DNA of 64,000 nt from Polytrichum commune (GCA_950295325.1 OX485806.1:44077169-44141168), one strand, 5' to 3'. Shown: positions 52,866 through 63,345, counted from the first letter of the stretch. Made by a program: numbers and translations. Notes: generated by a model from the letters alone, not told the origin.

Positions 52866-53050
52866 TGGCACCTACATGTACGTATAATGAGGTTATGCAC
52901 CTACTTGAACTTGCTGGTGTTGTGGAATGTGAGTAGTTGTGCAAGTGTTGGTTGTAACTACATGTATAAGGATGTTAATAAATAACATGTATTGGTTTGG
53001 ATTATTATAATAAATACCAGCAATGGATTGAAAGTGTTTTAAATGATCCA
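52866..53050 (+). repeat. SWIM gene 3' end, second copy of a ~190-bp duplication
   Basis: Repeats the last codons (APTCTYNEVMHLLELAGVVECE, then stop) and the 3' flank of the gene ending at 50,461. It leads straight on toward the right TIR, so it is probably the original 3' end. Confidence 0.78.
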
Positions 53051-53169
53051 TGGAAATAGGGCCCTTTGACTTCTGCTTCATTTAAAATATTGGCAATTTA
53101 CAATTGAAAATATGCAATTAATTTGTCAAAAACTTGGTTGTGTACCCTAAACCCGTGTGTCTTTACTAA

Positions 53170-53238
53170 ATTTGGATTCATTGCTCATATGTTACTGCTC
53201 ACCACTCACTGCTCATCGCTCATAAGATAGCTTCCCTC
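53170..53238 (-). repeat. Right terminal inverted repeat of the large MULE
   Basis: The minus strand reads GAGGGAAGCTATCTTATGAG, then GAGCAGTGAGTGGTGAGCAG. It pairs with 33,427-33,492. Confidence 0.7.
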
Positions 53239-53247
53239 GGACCCAAC
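53239..53247. repeat. 9-bp target-site duplication (right), GGACCCAAC
   Basis: Partner of 33,418-33,426. This copy keeps the reading frame of the interrupted gene open (D-G-T-Q-R). Confidence 0.65.
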
Positions 53248-53726
53248 GGATACCCCATGCAAGTCAAAATACAAATGCGGCCATTGAATCCTATGACTCC
53301 AACCTGAAAAACATTTTACACTCAAAAAAGAAAAATTTGTGGGTAGACGAATGGACTGGCTAGTTTGTCGTTACATACTATTGGTACATTTTACAATGAA
53401 AAAACATTGATCTCATTTGCATTAGGAAACCAAAGGGTATTGTCGTATCAACAACTATAATGGCTAATGCTATACCTCATACAAATGTTTTAGTTTGCAT
53501 AGATAAAGGTGTTGTGCATGTTGGATATGTGAATAACATGCTGAAGGTGTGGACCATCCATGCTCCAGATTTCAAATGGGCACAATGCAATTGCTTAGTC
53601 GCAAAGGAAGGTATGATATGCAAACACACTGTCAAAGTCTTCAAGATGCTCCACCCCCACATTGACGATGATATCATTGTTTGCAAAGTAGGTACAAAAT
53701 ACGATGTGAATTGTGCAGCTCCATAG
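53239..53726 (+). pseudogene. MULE family 2 transposase, C-terminal part with SWIM finger
   Basis: Begins in the right copy of the target duplication (GGACCCAAC) and reads on with RIPHASQNTNAAIESYDSN and LKNILHSKKKNLW; this 'NTNAAIESYHSNLK' block lies before the SWIM finger in these transposases. After an in-frame stop near 53,360 and frame damage, 53,460-53,726 is open: NVLVCIDKGVVHVGYVNN, then WAQCNCLVAKEGMICKHTVK, a SWIM finger of CxC...CKH form, and VFKMLHPHIDDDIIV. It is the 3' end of the gene whose other pieces lie at 20,090-21,345 and 33,312-33,426. Inactive. Confidence 0.75.
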
Positions 53727-54909
53727 ATTCCTCATGAACATTTTCCAACAATCCACTCAAATTTGGACTACCCCGGATGCTACCACAACCGCCAACATGA
53801 ACGATATTGTGCAAGCTTGGGGGGGGTTGTCATTGGTTGGAGTAGCAATATACGTGCGAAAAAATGATAGGGTATTTTAAAAACATGGGGGCAAAAATTT
53901 ATAAATGGACTTAAAAGTAATATAGGTTATCAAAAATGGCACTGGACATCTTTAAAGTACTATAGGGTATGGAATAATAGGTAATTTGGAATTATAAGTA
54001 ATGCAAGCCATTTTTCTATCAACCCAAAGTAAAAAATTACACAATGATAGCATGTGAAAAAAAAAATTGAAAGTATACCCCCCTATAAAATAGTGGTTGT
54101 TCGCACCTATATCCTTAACTTTTAAACACACTGCCCCCCCCCCCCCCCCGAGTGTGCAAGACAATATTTTCCATGTTGGTGTTGACTCAATACATGGAAT
54201 AAATGGCCCTACAAATATAAACCAAACATAAAAAACCAACCCTGTACATTTTTCAAATTTCATTTAGTGATGCCTTGAATCCTATAATCCTTTTTCAAAA
54301 TAGCTCTTCTCAAACTGCAATTTCCGTGACATTGAATTATATATAAATATTTTGCTAAGAAGGTTGTAGAATATCATGTTTTGCACAATGATTTATTCGC
54401 AAACTTGAAGTACATCAGAGAGAAGAAATAACAACAAATAGCACATGTTGTTACAATGATACAAATAAATTCTACAAGGTTTTATTTTCCACAAATGATT
54501 GGGAATAATTATGTGAAGGGGCATTGCAGTTTCTTGGAGTGTTTATTGTCCAAAAACAAGACACCCAAAAACATATATTATATCTATCCCAAACTACATA
54601 CTATGTCCTTTAAGAAATACAATGGTTATCTTTTACATGTAATGTTCACATTACTTACCAATTTTAGGGGTGCCTTTCACTTGTTTGATATTGTACATAT
54701 ATTATGTTTTTATATCTTCTCAACATGAGTCTAGGACCCCCAAACACTTGAAACTTTGTATGGGAGAATTAGTGTTTCATGTCATATCATGTGTAGCAAT
54801 ACCTAACCATTTGTATGCATTTATTATAGTATTAATAGAGTTTACATGTCATATCATTGTTTCCCTTAATGATTACTTATTTTTATATCATTTCTTATAA
54901 TTAATTAGC
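53727..54909. other. AT-rich region, no gene seen
   Basis: About 1.2 kb with homopolymers (a C run at ~54,132-54,149) and short ORFs (e.g. 90 codons at 54,456-54,728 plus) that carry no motif. Nothing else can be supported. Confidence 0.45.
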
Positions 54910-54914
54910 CATGC
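54910..54914. repeat. 5-bp target-site duplication CATGC (left)
   Basis: Matches CATGC at 58,858-58,862. Confidence 0.8.
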
Positions 54915-55602
54915 TGTGGGAGTCCAAATTTGACGGAAATACGGAAATACGGATCCATTTTCCGTATTTTTGCTTACCTTAGTAAAGACAATAGGGTCTC
55001 TTAGGTTAAAATTTAGGGTACTGGGAATTAGGGCGATCTAAATCCGTCTTACACGATGAAAAGAAAAAAAAATGGTGTGATTACCGGTCCGGTAAATTGG
55101 ATTAGGGGGACCGTTTGATCATGGTCCGGACCGCTAGGCCGGACCAAGTAACGGTTATGCCACGTTCAACTAACGGCCCGGAAGAGGAGAGACAGTTACA
55201 ACGGACTTATGATGATAAGGGGGGGGGGGGGAAAGAACGTCGTTGGTTAAACTGTTAATTATGCCGTTGGTAACAACCGCCGGAAAACGGTTGGCAACCG
55301 TTTTCCGTTAAACCGAACGGTAACAGGGGAAAGAAGAGGAAGGAAGGATACTTAAGGGTCCCTTCCTTCTCCTCCCCACTTTTTTTTTTTCTCTGATCAC
55401 AAAAGGCAGGTTGTTGAGAGAACGAGTGGTGAGCTTGCCGTCATTTTGAGCCGCCAGCAGTTGGATTGTTGGGACTCCGCACTTTCCAGTCACCGGCAGT
55501 AGGCTTGCCGGGACTCTGTAGCCATTAGCCGGAACAGAGGGCACCTGGAGGGGAGAGAGAAAGTTTCCGTAGTCGAGCGGGAAAGTTAGAAAGGAGAGGA
55601 AA

Positions 55603-56742
55603 ATGTCGGAAGCACGGGAAGATGATCAGAGGGAACCCGTCCCGATTCCGCTCAAAGCCCTCATCCCTGCAATCCCAAGGGAGGATAAGGAGCTGCAGGA
55701 GCTCGCGGAAGATCTCCGGGTGATGGGCTGCGCAGGATTGCTCTCCAAACCCTGGAACCTCCGAGCAGAAGATACCCTCCGGGAGTTCAAATTTGAGAGG
55801 GGAAATCAGTGGCTAGGAACAAAGAGGAGGGATCTGGAACACCGGACTCCGGACACCTGGAATAGGGTCTACGGGTTTCCTAGGGGGATTGCAAAGGGGT
55901 GGGCCGGCCGCCACGACGGCCTGTTCGCCGAGAAATTCAGAGGGGACGCGGATCCGAAGGACGGCTTCCACCCCGGGAACTGCCAGAACATGAGGGAGCG
56001 AAGGGTGTTAGAGTTCCTCCTGCCTATCCTTAACCCGGACAAACCAAAGCGGATTAGCCTTACCATGGCTAACACCCTATTCGGTGCTATGTCCGGAATC
56101 TGGTCGGTGAATTGGGGGCTAATTATCCAGGAAATAGTAGGGCGGGCCATCCCCCATATTGGCCGGAAACCCTCCTTCCTCTCTCCCTTCATTCTGCATC
56201 TCTACCAGCATTTCGACTGCATATTGGCAGAGGAGGAGGACCTGCTAACGATAGCGGCGGACGAGGTCACCTATAAGCTCCTTCCGGAAGCCGGAGACCT
56301 CGAGACGGAGACTTCCAGCGACCCAATCATTCCGGAAGCGCCTCCCTCCTCACCCGGGAGCCCGCCGCCCATCATCTCGAGGCCACTTTCTCCCCCTCTT
56401 CCTCATCATCATCCGGAATCCGGACCCAGCCGGGAGACCACTTGGCGGAATGTGGACCTCGCCGCTTGGGACTTTCCGGAAAATCCCTTCAAACGGGTCC
56501 AGGAGGGGATGGAGGATCTTCAAAACCAGTACTACCGGTTGGAGCACATCATTCAAGGAGCAAACCAGGCCCTGGACGACTACGGACTCGGAAATATTCT
56601 CCGGGAGTTGGCCAAGAGAGCGGACCGGAAGGAGCTCGAGCAGGCCAAGACGGAGAATGCTCACCTCACCGCGCAGGTGGCAGCCATGACTCAGGAACTG
56701 AGTCAGAAGAGCGAGGAGATCCGGAAGTACCACGCGGAGTAG
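55603..56742 (+). CDS. Plant retroelement-type ORF with C-terminal coiled coil
   Basis: 379 codons, ATG at 55,603 in context AAAATGTCG. Residues ~25-90: KELQELAEDLRVMGCAGLLS. ~85-235: a globular domain with TWNRVYGFPRGIAKGWAGRH, ERRVLEFLLPILNPDKPKRI, TLFGAMSGIWSVNWGLIIQE and FILHLYQHFDCILAEEEDLL. ~245-300: an acidic, Pro/Ser-rich linker. ~300-379: a likely coiled coil (LEQAKTENAHLTAQVAAMTQ). Similar 'plant-specific hypothetical' ORFs are, in my recollection, common in repeats of seed-free plants; I cannot give a family name. The layout (globular, linker, coiled coil, basic tail in the next stretch) would suit a gag-like structural protein, but no zinc knuckle is present. Confidence 0.55.
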   Translation: MSEAREDDQREPVPIPLKALIPAIPREDKELQELAEDLRVMGCAGLLSKPWNLRAEDTLREFKFERGNQWLGTKRRDLEHRTPDTWNRVYGFPRGIAKGWAGRHDGLFAEKFRGDADPKDGFHPGNCQNMRERRVLEFLLPILNPDKPKRISLTMANTLFGAMSGIWSVNWGLIIQEIVGRAIPHIGRKPSFLSPFILHLYQHFDCILAEEEDLLTIAADEVTYKLLPEAGDLETETSSDPIIPEAPPSSPGSPPPIISRPLSPPLPHHHPESGPSRETTWRNVDLAAWDFPENPFKRVQEGMEDLQNQYYRLEHIIQGANQALDDYGLGNILRELAKRADRKELEQAKTENAHLTAQVAAMTQELSQKSEEIRKYHAE

Positions 56743-56745
56743 GCA

Positions 56746-57513
56746 GTGGTCTTCAGTCGGATCCGGGAGTTGGTGGGGCATCTGGCGGAGATCGTCAATA
56801 AAGCGCATCTCTACGACCGGATGATGGAGTCCGGAGAACCCGCTTCCACCAGGCAGACCCTCCCCATCCTCGTGAAATATTCACGGACGATGAAGGATCT
56901 CCTGGCGGAAATCCAGAAAGTGGTTCCGCCGAGCGGAACGCCCCGGCGGGTACTCTATCCGGGTCCGCCTGGGTCACCAACCAGAACCCTCTACGAGGTA
57001 GTTGGTGAAGTGGCCCTGGTTCAAAATCCGCCGACGTCTGCAGGACCCAGCTAGCAGGGAGGCGGCTCTCGGCCTGGTAGATCCGGAGGGGCTCCGGACA
57101 AGGTCCGCTCTCCACAAGTGAGGAGGAAGAGCATTGGGTCCGTCCGATCCGGACGAGGCCAATCCCCTGTTCCGCGGACCTCGGATCGGTCCCGAACTCC
57201 GGATAGGGCTAGGACACCAATTCGGCACCAAACTTCGGATAGGGAGGCAACTCCGAGCAGGGGGAAGACCCCTATGACTCAAGCCTCCCCGTCTTCTCCT
57301 CCGGACTGCCAAATGGTTAGTCCATTCCGTCCGCCACCGTCAAGAGCGGCCTCCAACAGGGATCCACGGATTGCTTCGATCTCGGGAGGACAGAATCCGG
57401 AAGCGACCCTTCTCCGGTCCGGAGCATTCGGAAGGGGAGTACCGTTTCTAGAACCCCAGGGACTGAGAGAACCGCGGACTCAGAGGATGAGATTGCCCCT
57501 TGTCCAAACATGA
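56746..57513 (+). pseudogene. Downstream coding stretches of the same ORF, with SR/TP-rich tail
   Basis: 56,746-57,054: VFSRIRELVGHLAEIVNKAH, YDRMMESGEPASTRQTLPIL, a helical segment. 57,118-57,513: a strongly basic Ser/Arg/Thr/Pro-rich segment (RTSDRSRTPDRARTPIRHQT) that could bind nucleic acid. It is assigned to the same element by orientation and composition. Broken. Confidence 0.45.
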
Positions 57514-57916
57514 GGAGGATGCTCACACGGTTGCAGAAGGTGTCTCCGGGAGGCGGCTCATCCGCTGTCAGCGGACTAGGGAGCCATTCGAAGGAGGGAT
57601 CGGCTTCAAAGAAGCCCCGCTCTTCTTAAGCTTAGAATGGAAGATTAGTTAGGTAGAATAGAGGTAGGAGGGAAGGACTTAGGAGTTTTTGAAGAGGAGG
57701 GATGGAATTCTCCCTTGAGTTTGTCAGCGGAAAACCCGGATCTTGATCCGGGAAATCCGGAAGAACGGATACAATTAGGGTTTTCCTTGATTGATGTTTG
57801 CGTGAATGATCCGGAGATCGTTAGCGGAGGAGAGAGAGTATGAGGAATAGGAGTTCCGGATAAGACATGGGAGAGGAGACCCGGATCTGATCCCGTTATT
57901 GCCTTGTAGATCCTCT

Positions 57917-58420
57917 CTGCGTATAGTGGGAGGGAAACCTCACTAACCCGGATTGGTTGAGTAACATCTAGGTGGGATAGCCGCTGGGAGGATTGGGCGA
58001 GATCCGGAAGGGATCCGGACTCACGCCAATCTGATCTTCTGAAGAGGTCCCACCGCCCTTAGACGAACCAATCCGGAAGGTGGTACGGATCGCCCAGTTA
58101 GCTCAGATTGAGTAGAATCCAAGGTAGAGGTAGTCGGATAGATCTGTCGAAAGGAAGAAGGGAAGGACCGGATCAGTTAGGGTTCTGGGTTGGAGGCCAC
58201 CTCCGGAGTGTAGTGGGAAGAGATCCTCAGTGTTCCGGATGTCTGGGTAACGTCCCGGTGAGATAGCCGGAAGGGAAAGGTTGGGCACAGGTCCGGAAGA
58301 GATCCGGAATGGCGCCAATTTGATCCTCCGAAGAGGTCTCATCGCCGGAGTACGGGACAATCCGGAAAGTGGTACGGGTCACCCACTTAACCCGTCGAGT
58401 CAGATCTCTGGTTGGAATCC
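57917..58420 (+). repeat. ~292-bp diverged tandem duplication in the element
   Basis: Two copies (~57,917-58,105 and ~58,209-58,400) share AGTGGGA(G/A)xG, CGCCAATxTGATC, GAAGAGGTC(C/T)CA and AATCCGGAAxGTGGTACGG. Confidence 0.72.
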
Positions 58421-58914
58421 GGACTCTTCTAGTCCCTGTGGTCCTAAGAAATAATCCGGATCTATCTGCGTGACCTGCCAGGACGGATCTGATCAATCCG
58501 GCTTGATTGTGAGGGAGTTTCCGGATTCTAAACTTATAAAGGACGTCTTCGCCGGAAGGAACCACCTATTCTAGAGGGTAGACGTAGGATGGTGAGTTAG
58601 CGTTATAATTAGGACTTAGGGGTACAATCCGGAAAGGCACCCTCCGGAAGAAGGCAAAGAGTGTCCCAAAGACCAAAAGTTCGGAAATTAGGGTTTCCGG
58701 AAATTTGGCTAAGGAAGAGGAGATAAGCAGGAACGGAGGGTTCTCAACCTCCTACACTTCACAGAATCCCTGGACGATACTAGGGTCATCCGGACAAAAC
58801 CGGATTAGGCACTTAAAAACGCCAATCCGGATATGTTGGTGTTTGCGTGTTCCCACACATGCATTGATCCTCATTGATGAAAACTCAACCCTCCATGTGT
58901 GTGTGCAATAAACA

Positions 58915-59480
58915 ATTAAAGGACTACGAAAATTCATTGTATAGGACTAACACCTTGAAAGGAAAACCCAACACTAAAGAAAAATAAATGTGTAAGATTG
59001 TAGTTTTGGAAGACAATCCAACACTGAAGAAGATTAAAAGTACAAAACTAAAAGTTTTGCAAGAAAACACAAGACTAAAAAGAATTGATTGTATAGGAAT
59101 GGAACCTCTCAAGGACAACCCAACATTAAAAAATATTAACTATGTATAACAATAACCTTTAAAGAACAACACAACACCCAAAAAAAATAAAGTGTAATGT
59201 TGAAAGCTTTGAAAGACAATCCAACACTTAAGAAAATTGATTGTATAGGACTAGAAACTCTCAGAGACAATCCAAAACTGAAAAAAATGAATGTGCATGA
59301 CTTACACTTATGAAAGACAACCCAACACTAAAGTTGATTGACTCTATAGGATCTACACCTTTGAAAGGCAATCCAACACTATAAATTATTGACTTTTTAG
59401 GATTCATACCTTTTAAAGACAATCCAACACAAAAGATGATTGCCTCTATAAAACTTACACCTTTGAAAAATATATTTAAT
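58915..59480 (+). repeat. ~57-60-bp minisatellite with leucine-rich translation
   Basis: About ten diverged copies of a unit containing GACAATCCAACACTAAAG and ATTGATTGTATAGGACT. In stretches without frame loss it translates as a 19-residue repeat (for example LKALKDNPTLKKIDCIGL followed by ETLRDNPKLKKMNVHDL), with regularly spaced Leu and Asn-Pro. This is either a noncoding minisatellite or the relic of a leucine-rich-repeat coding array. No open frame remains over the whole array. Confidence 0.7.
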
Positions 59481-60706
59481 ATAAAAGAATTATTTGTGTA
59501 TGACTTGGACCATTAAAATAAATCACTTAAAATTCTTATCATTAGTGTATATAAAATTGAGCATATGCTTCCGATGTTTATATCAAATTAATTCTTTATA
59601 AAAATGTGACTATATAAATGCATTACATGAATGATCATCGTTAGTCATTTAATCTATGATGAGCGTGAAGCACATTTAAATTTTGTATTTGTATATTCAC
59701 AACATTAAGATTTTGAATTTGTACCATATTACGAATATTTATTAGCCAATTTCTAGATTCAAATATTTTCATAGCTTTATGACTTTATTCGGCCTGAGTT
59801 GGTATATTGATTGTACGTTGTCTAGGCTCCTTTATCACTACCTTCAAATTCCCCTCTGTTTTATTTTGTATCTTTGATTGACATATTTTGATCAACGCAT
59901 TTCTAATAATTGTTTTTGTTGGTATTGCCTCATTCCTATTGTAGTTCAATGGAAATCTTGAAGGAATTTTTTTTATTAAATCACATTGTATATAACACGA
60001 TAAAATTCTAAAAATATAGGTTCCTCATGTTGTTTTATTATTTTACTTATTTGATTATGGTCTATCTTAAAATGAAATTTGGTTTATATCTAGTGTACAT
60101 GACACAGGACATAGTGTTTATATCTCAATGCGTTTATCAATTCCATTATGTTCTTCAATGTATAAAGTGTGCATGCCCAATCTAAATTTTGTTGGGGTTT
60201 ATATATTTGTATCAACATGTATAGAGACCATACATTTGTTTATTTTTTGAATTGCTTGTTGTATCATTTTTTTGAGGTAGACACATTTTTAAGAGCCTGA
60301 ATGAAGGCCAATAGTGATCATGATCCCATAATACGTACACATTTTAATATTTTTTGCAAAATGAAAGAATTATATGAGTGATGGTATCCAAATGTGGTAG
60401 CTCATTGTATTTGTTATGCACAGAATTTACGAACACTTCTAGACCATTACGCTCAACATAATTTATGGACTATATTTATATGGTATATATATATATAGGA
60501 CACAGACATATAAATCTTGGCATTTTATAATTGTGACTTGAACCACGTCCTAATCCATTTTATCATGAATGATGTCAATTGTCTGTATCTATGCACCAAT
60601 GATAAAATTAATGTCTTTTATTGTACACATATATTGACACTATGATACACATAATAAATGCATAACAAAAAAAAATTCATCTGCACAAGCAACGACGATG
60701 TCCACT
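59481..60706. other. AT-rich region, no gene seen
   Basis: Very AT-rich. A short plus-strand stretch near 60,340-60,470 reads like decayed coding (WYPNVVAHCICYAQNLRTLL), with a His/Cys pattern reminiscent of hAT-type transposases, but it is too short to call. Nothing else can be supported. Confidence 0.35.
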
Positions 60707-62590
60707 TGTGAGCCCAAAAAGTTGTGCTCACATGGTTGTTAATTTCACCATAAAGGTAAGAGATGGAAAACAATTTTAATAAGGTCAACCTTACCTTTGG
60801 GAAGTGGTAAGGCAAATTAAATAAAAATAAAAGAGTTAAGTACACTTGAAGGGTGTGGGCAAGTGGGGTATTGGAAGGAAAGGGCAAGGAAGGAGTCCAA
60901 ACCCGTTTTTCTTTCCAGGCGGCCCGAAAGATGCCGGGCAATGCGAGAAAAAAGGAGGAGCTTGGAGGGTCTCAGGAGGTAGGAGGTTGAAGCCTCATTA
61001 TGCATGTAGTAGAGGAGAGAGAAGGTGAGAGAGGGCGAAGCCCTGCTCCGTTGGGGATTGATGCATGAAGGGGGAGAGAGAAGGAAAGGGCAAGGGGATG
61101 CGGAAGCTCTGCGTCAACGCGGATGGAGCGTGAATGATCAGTGCGACCAAGAGGGCTGAGTTAGTTGGAACCGAGGGATGCAGCTACTTAGCCTAGACGG
61201 AATTGCCAAGCCAGGGGCAACCACAGAAGATCTCATGTTTCTGAGGTGCGGTAGTCTTGGAGTCGACACTCTTACACTCGCACCGGTGGCTTACTCGGAT
61301 TGGAGCTTCGGTTCAGGGCCACTGCCGCCAGCGGAAGCAACAGAGAGGAGGATCGATGAGGCAATGCTAGGAGGAGGTCAGTGGGGGGCAAGGCGCCCGA
61401 TGCTCTGATTAGGCATCACCGACAAGGAGGGGAAGGAACGCTTATGGAAGCAAGTTCTTCTGTGAACGGATACGGCCATTATGTTATCTAAACTCATTGT
61501 AGCTTTGAAGGTAGGGTACAACAAGGTCATGCGAATACTCGGTATCAATAAGAGCGCTATAACTACCACACCCTCACCGTGCACAACTTGTGTGGATGCG
61601 AGTGGGCAGATCCTGTAGGAGGGAGTGACCGCGCACATTCATTTGTAGGGTCATTATAGGATGGAGATGGCCGGATTAGCTGCATTTGAATTGGGTGTAG
61701 GGTGTGAGCTTTGGAATCTCCCTGGGATCCTCGGGGAGGGAGACGAAGTTACGGGTGGGGTGACATCGGCGGAGTAGTGATGCATTCATGTTGTTGATGG
61801 GCCTGGCCATGCTCAACCATCCTAGCAGTTCGGTAGTAATGGAATCCGGCAGATCACGGACACCACGTAGGAGGTCCGGAGCAAGCAGATGTGAGAGCCG
61901 AGACATCGCCAGGTAACAAAATCTACAAGAATGGGGCGACGTGTGTGTTCTGGATAAGGGGGCATGAGGTAAGGTGGCACAAAAGAGCAGGTAGGCTCTT
62001 GGATCATGGTTCGATGAGGAAATGTGTTGGTCCAATCAGTCGTCTTTGGTTCGCCGACGCAGAGTCTTGGGTGCCACAAAATCAGGAGATGAGTATCTTG
62101 TCCTACTGCCCTATAGCAAAGGGTAAGCTGACGCAGGTGCATTAATGACCAAGATAGCTTACAGCGACAAATTGCACTAAGGATGGTGTTCAGAGTGAGT
62201 TGGGAAATCCCGGGTCAGGGGATTGTCCGGGAATTGGGAAGTCTTCTTCCCCGCATCATTTGGTGAATTCGTGGATGGGTGTGAGTATGGTTTTGCCACC
62301 AAGTGGCCAAGTTACACACTCAAGCATGAGGTTAACCCAATTTGATTAGGAGTGAGAGCTGGCAGAGCGGTACGCACATCTCGTCCTCCTGCGTGCTTCC
62401 TTCACTGAAATTGCCCTTGTAGGCATAAAGAGTGGTGGTGTGGTAGATGCAGAAGGGTGTTATGTTTGTTGCAGATAAGGAGGAGGATCTCTTGGGTGAT
62501 CCAAGGGAGCTGGTAAGTGGGGGCCTCGCCCTCGGCCGACAGTCATGGGGTTCCCTCGTCTACCTGAGAGTTGCTGATGGAGGTCCCTGG
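60707..62590 (+). repeat. LTR-like repeat starting TGTGAGCCC (third copy)
   Basis: Starts TGTGAGCCCAAAAAGTTGTG. It shares with the 21.4-kb copy a stretch around 60,920-60,980 (GCCCGAAAGATGCCGGGCA, then GGAGGAGCTTGGAGGGTCTC). The right end is not defined. The many ORFs on both strands (61,178-62,145) have no recognisable motif and are likely chance in GC-richer DNA. Confidence 0.4.
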
Positions 62591-62599
62591 TGTTAAGTG

Positions 62600-63010
62600 C
62601 ACATTTAAGACCAATTCATAGAGCACTTCAAGTAAGAAGAGGTAATTGAGCAAAGCAAGGTTAGCAGTTGAAGCAAGTACAAGGGAACTGTGCAAAGGAA
62701 AATTAAAGCAAACAGGTTAGTAGTTAAAAACAAACACAAGGGAACTAAGCGAGCATGTTAGCAATTGAAGCAAGCAAGCAGGTTAATGGAACTGTGCAAC
62801 AAGGAAGAGCAGCTTGTGCAACAAAGGAGAGCAGCCTCTGCAACAAAGGGATAGCAGAGTATGCGTTAAAGGGGCAGCCGGTACAACACAGAGCGAGAGC
62901 AACAAAGTAACTGTGCGAGAAAAGATGCCAGCATGGGCGATAAAGGAGAGAGCCGGCGCGGCAGAAGAGACAGTCTAAGGGAACTGGTAGCCACGCAGAA
63001 GAAAGAGAGA
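62600..63010 (+). repeat. Degenerate purine-rich repeat (GCAACAAAGGAGAGCAGC type)
   Basis: Low-complexity stretch with irregular repeats of AAGCAAGCxxGGTTAGCAxT and GCAACAAAGGxxAGCAG. No gene. Confidence 0.55.
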
Positions 63011-63174
63011 AGTCCTTACCACAGAGCTAAGACCCTCGGCCACGGGCTTAGGGTTTAGGCCACGGGATTAGGCTTACGCGTGGGATTAGGTGACTTACGC
63101 GCGGCTAAGGGGTTCCTTTTAACCGCGGCTTTAGGACCGCCAGGGAGTATTGGAGGAGGATTAGGATTTTGGAT

Positions 63175-63345
63175 AAAGGAGACATTATGAATATAGGATT
63201 TTGGAGACATTTGATTAATATACAAGGAGGCATTATGAACATATAGGCAAGAATGTAGGATTTTGATCAAGGATGATTTTGATTAATATACGAAGAGGCA
63301 TTATGAAGTTATTATATAGATAGAATGTAGGATTTTGAGGAAGCA
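63175..63345 (+). repeat. ~70-bp degenerate tandem repeat
   Basis: Three copies of GGxGGCATTATGAAxATATA followed by GAATGTAGGATTTTG and a GATTAATATAC-like phrase. Confidence 0.6.

Larger units (their letters stand above)
33427..53238 (+). mobile_element. Very large Mutator-like element (~19.8 kb) with two divergent genes
   Basis: Bounded by ~65-bp terminal inverted repeats (left GGGGGAGTGCTATCTTGTGA; right, inverted, GAGGGAAGCTATCTTATGAG; ~80% identity) rich in GAGCGGTGA-like repeats, and by a 9-bp target duplication. It interrupts a MULE family 2 gene whose frame continues across the site. Contents: on the minus strand, a kinase/ParB/DNA methyltransferase gene (34,099-~40,068); a hairpin array (40,842-41,408); on the plus strand, a SWIM-type MULE transposase gene (42,612-50,461). 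Later insertions into it are half of an LTR retrotransposon (~43,370-48,757) and an LTR-like repeat (50,622-52,861) carrying a SINE. Without these the element would be about 12 kb. MULE identity rests on the TIR, target duplication and SWIM transposase; the boundaries are inference from sequence reading. Confidence 0.68.
54915..58857 (+). mobile_element. 3.9-kb inserted element with TG/CA ends and a plant-type ORF, class unknown
   Basis: The ends TGTGGGAGTCC...GTGTTCCCACA form a 7-bp inverted repeat and are flanked by a perfect 5-bp duplication CATGC, so the borders are well supported. The content is GC-rich and CCGGA-rich, unlike its AT-rich surroundings. It holds a long plus-strand ORF (55,603-56,742), more coding-like sequence to 57,513, and a diverged tandem repeat (57,917-58,420). 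I found no pair of terminal direct repeats, no RT, integrase or DDE transposase. It could be a non-autonomous LTR-type element carrying a gag-like ORF with very short or lost LTRs, or a solo form of a much larger repeat. The coding region is split into about three open stretches. Confidence 0.65.

Noticed and set aside
61178-62145. Several 76-119-codon ORFs on both strands
   Set aside because: No motif, overlapping on both strands, in a GC-richer LTR-like repeat.
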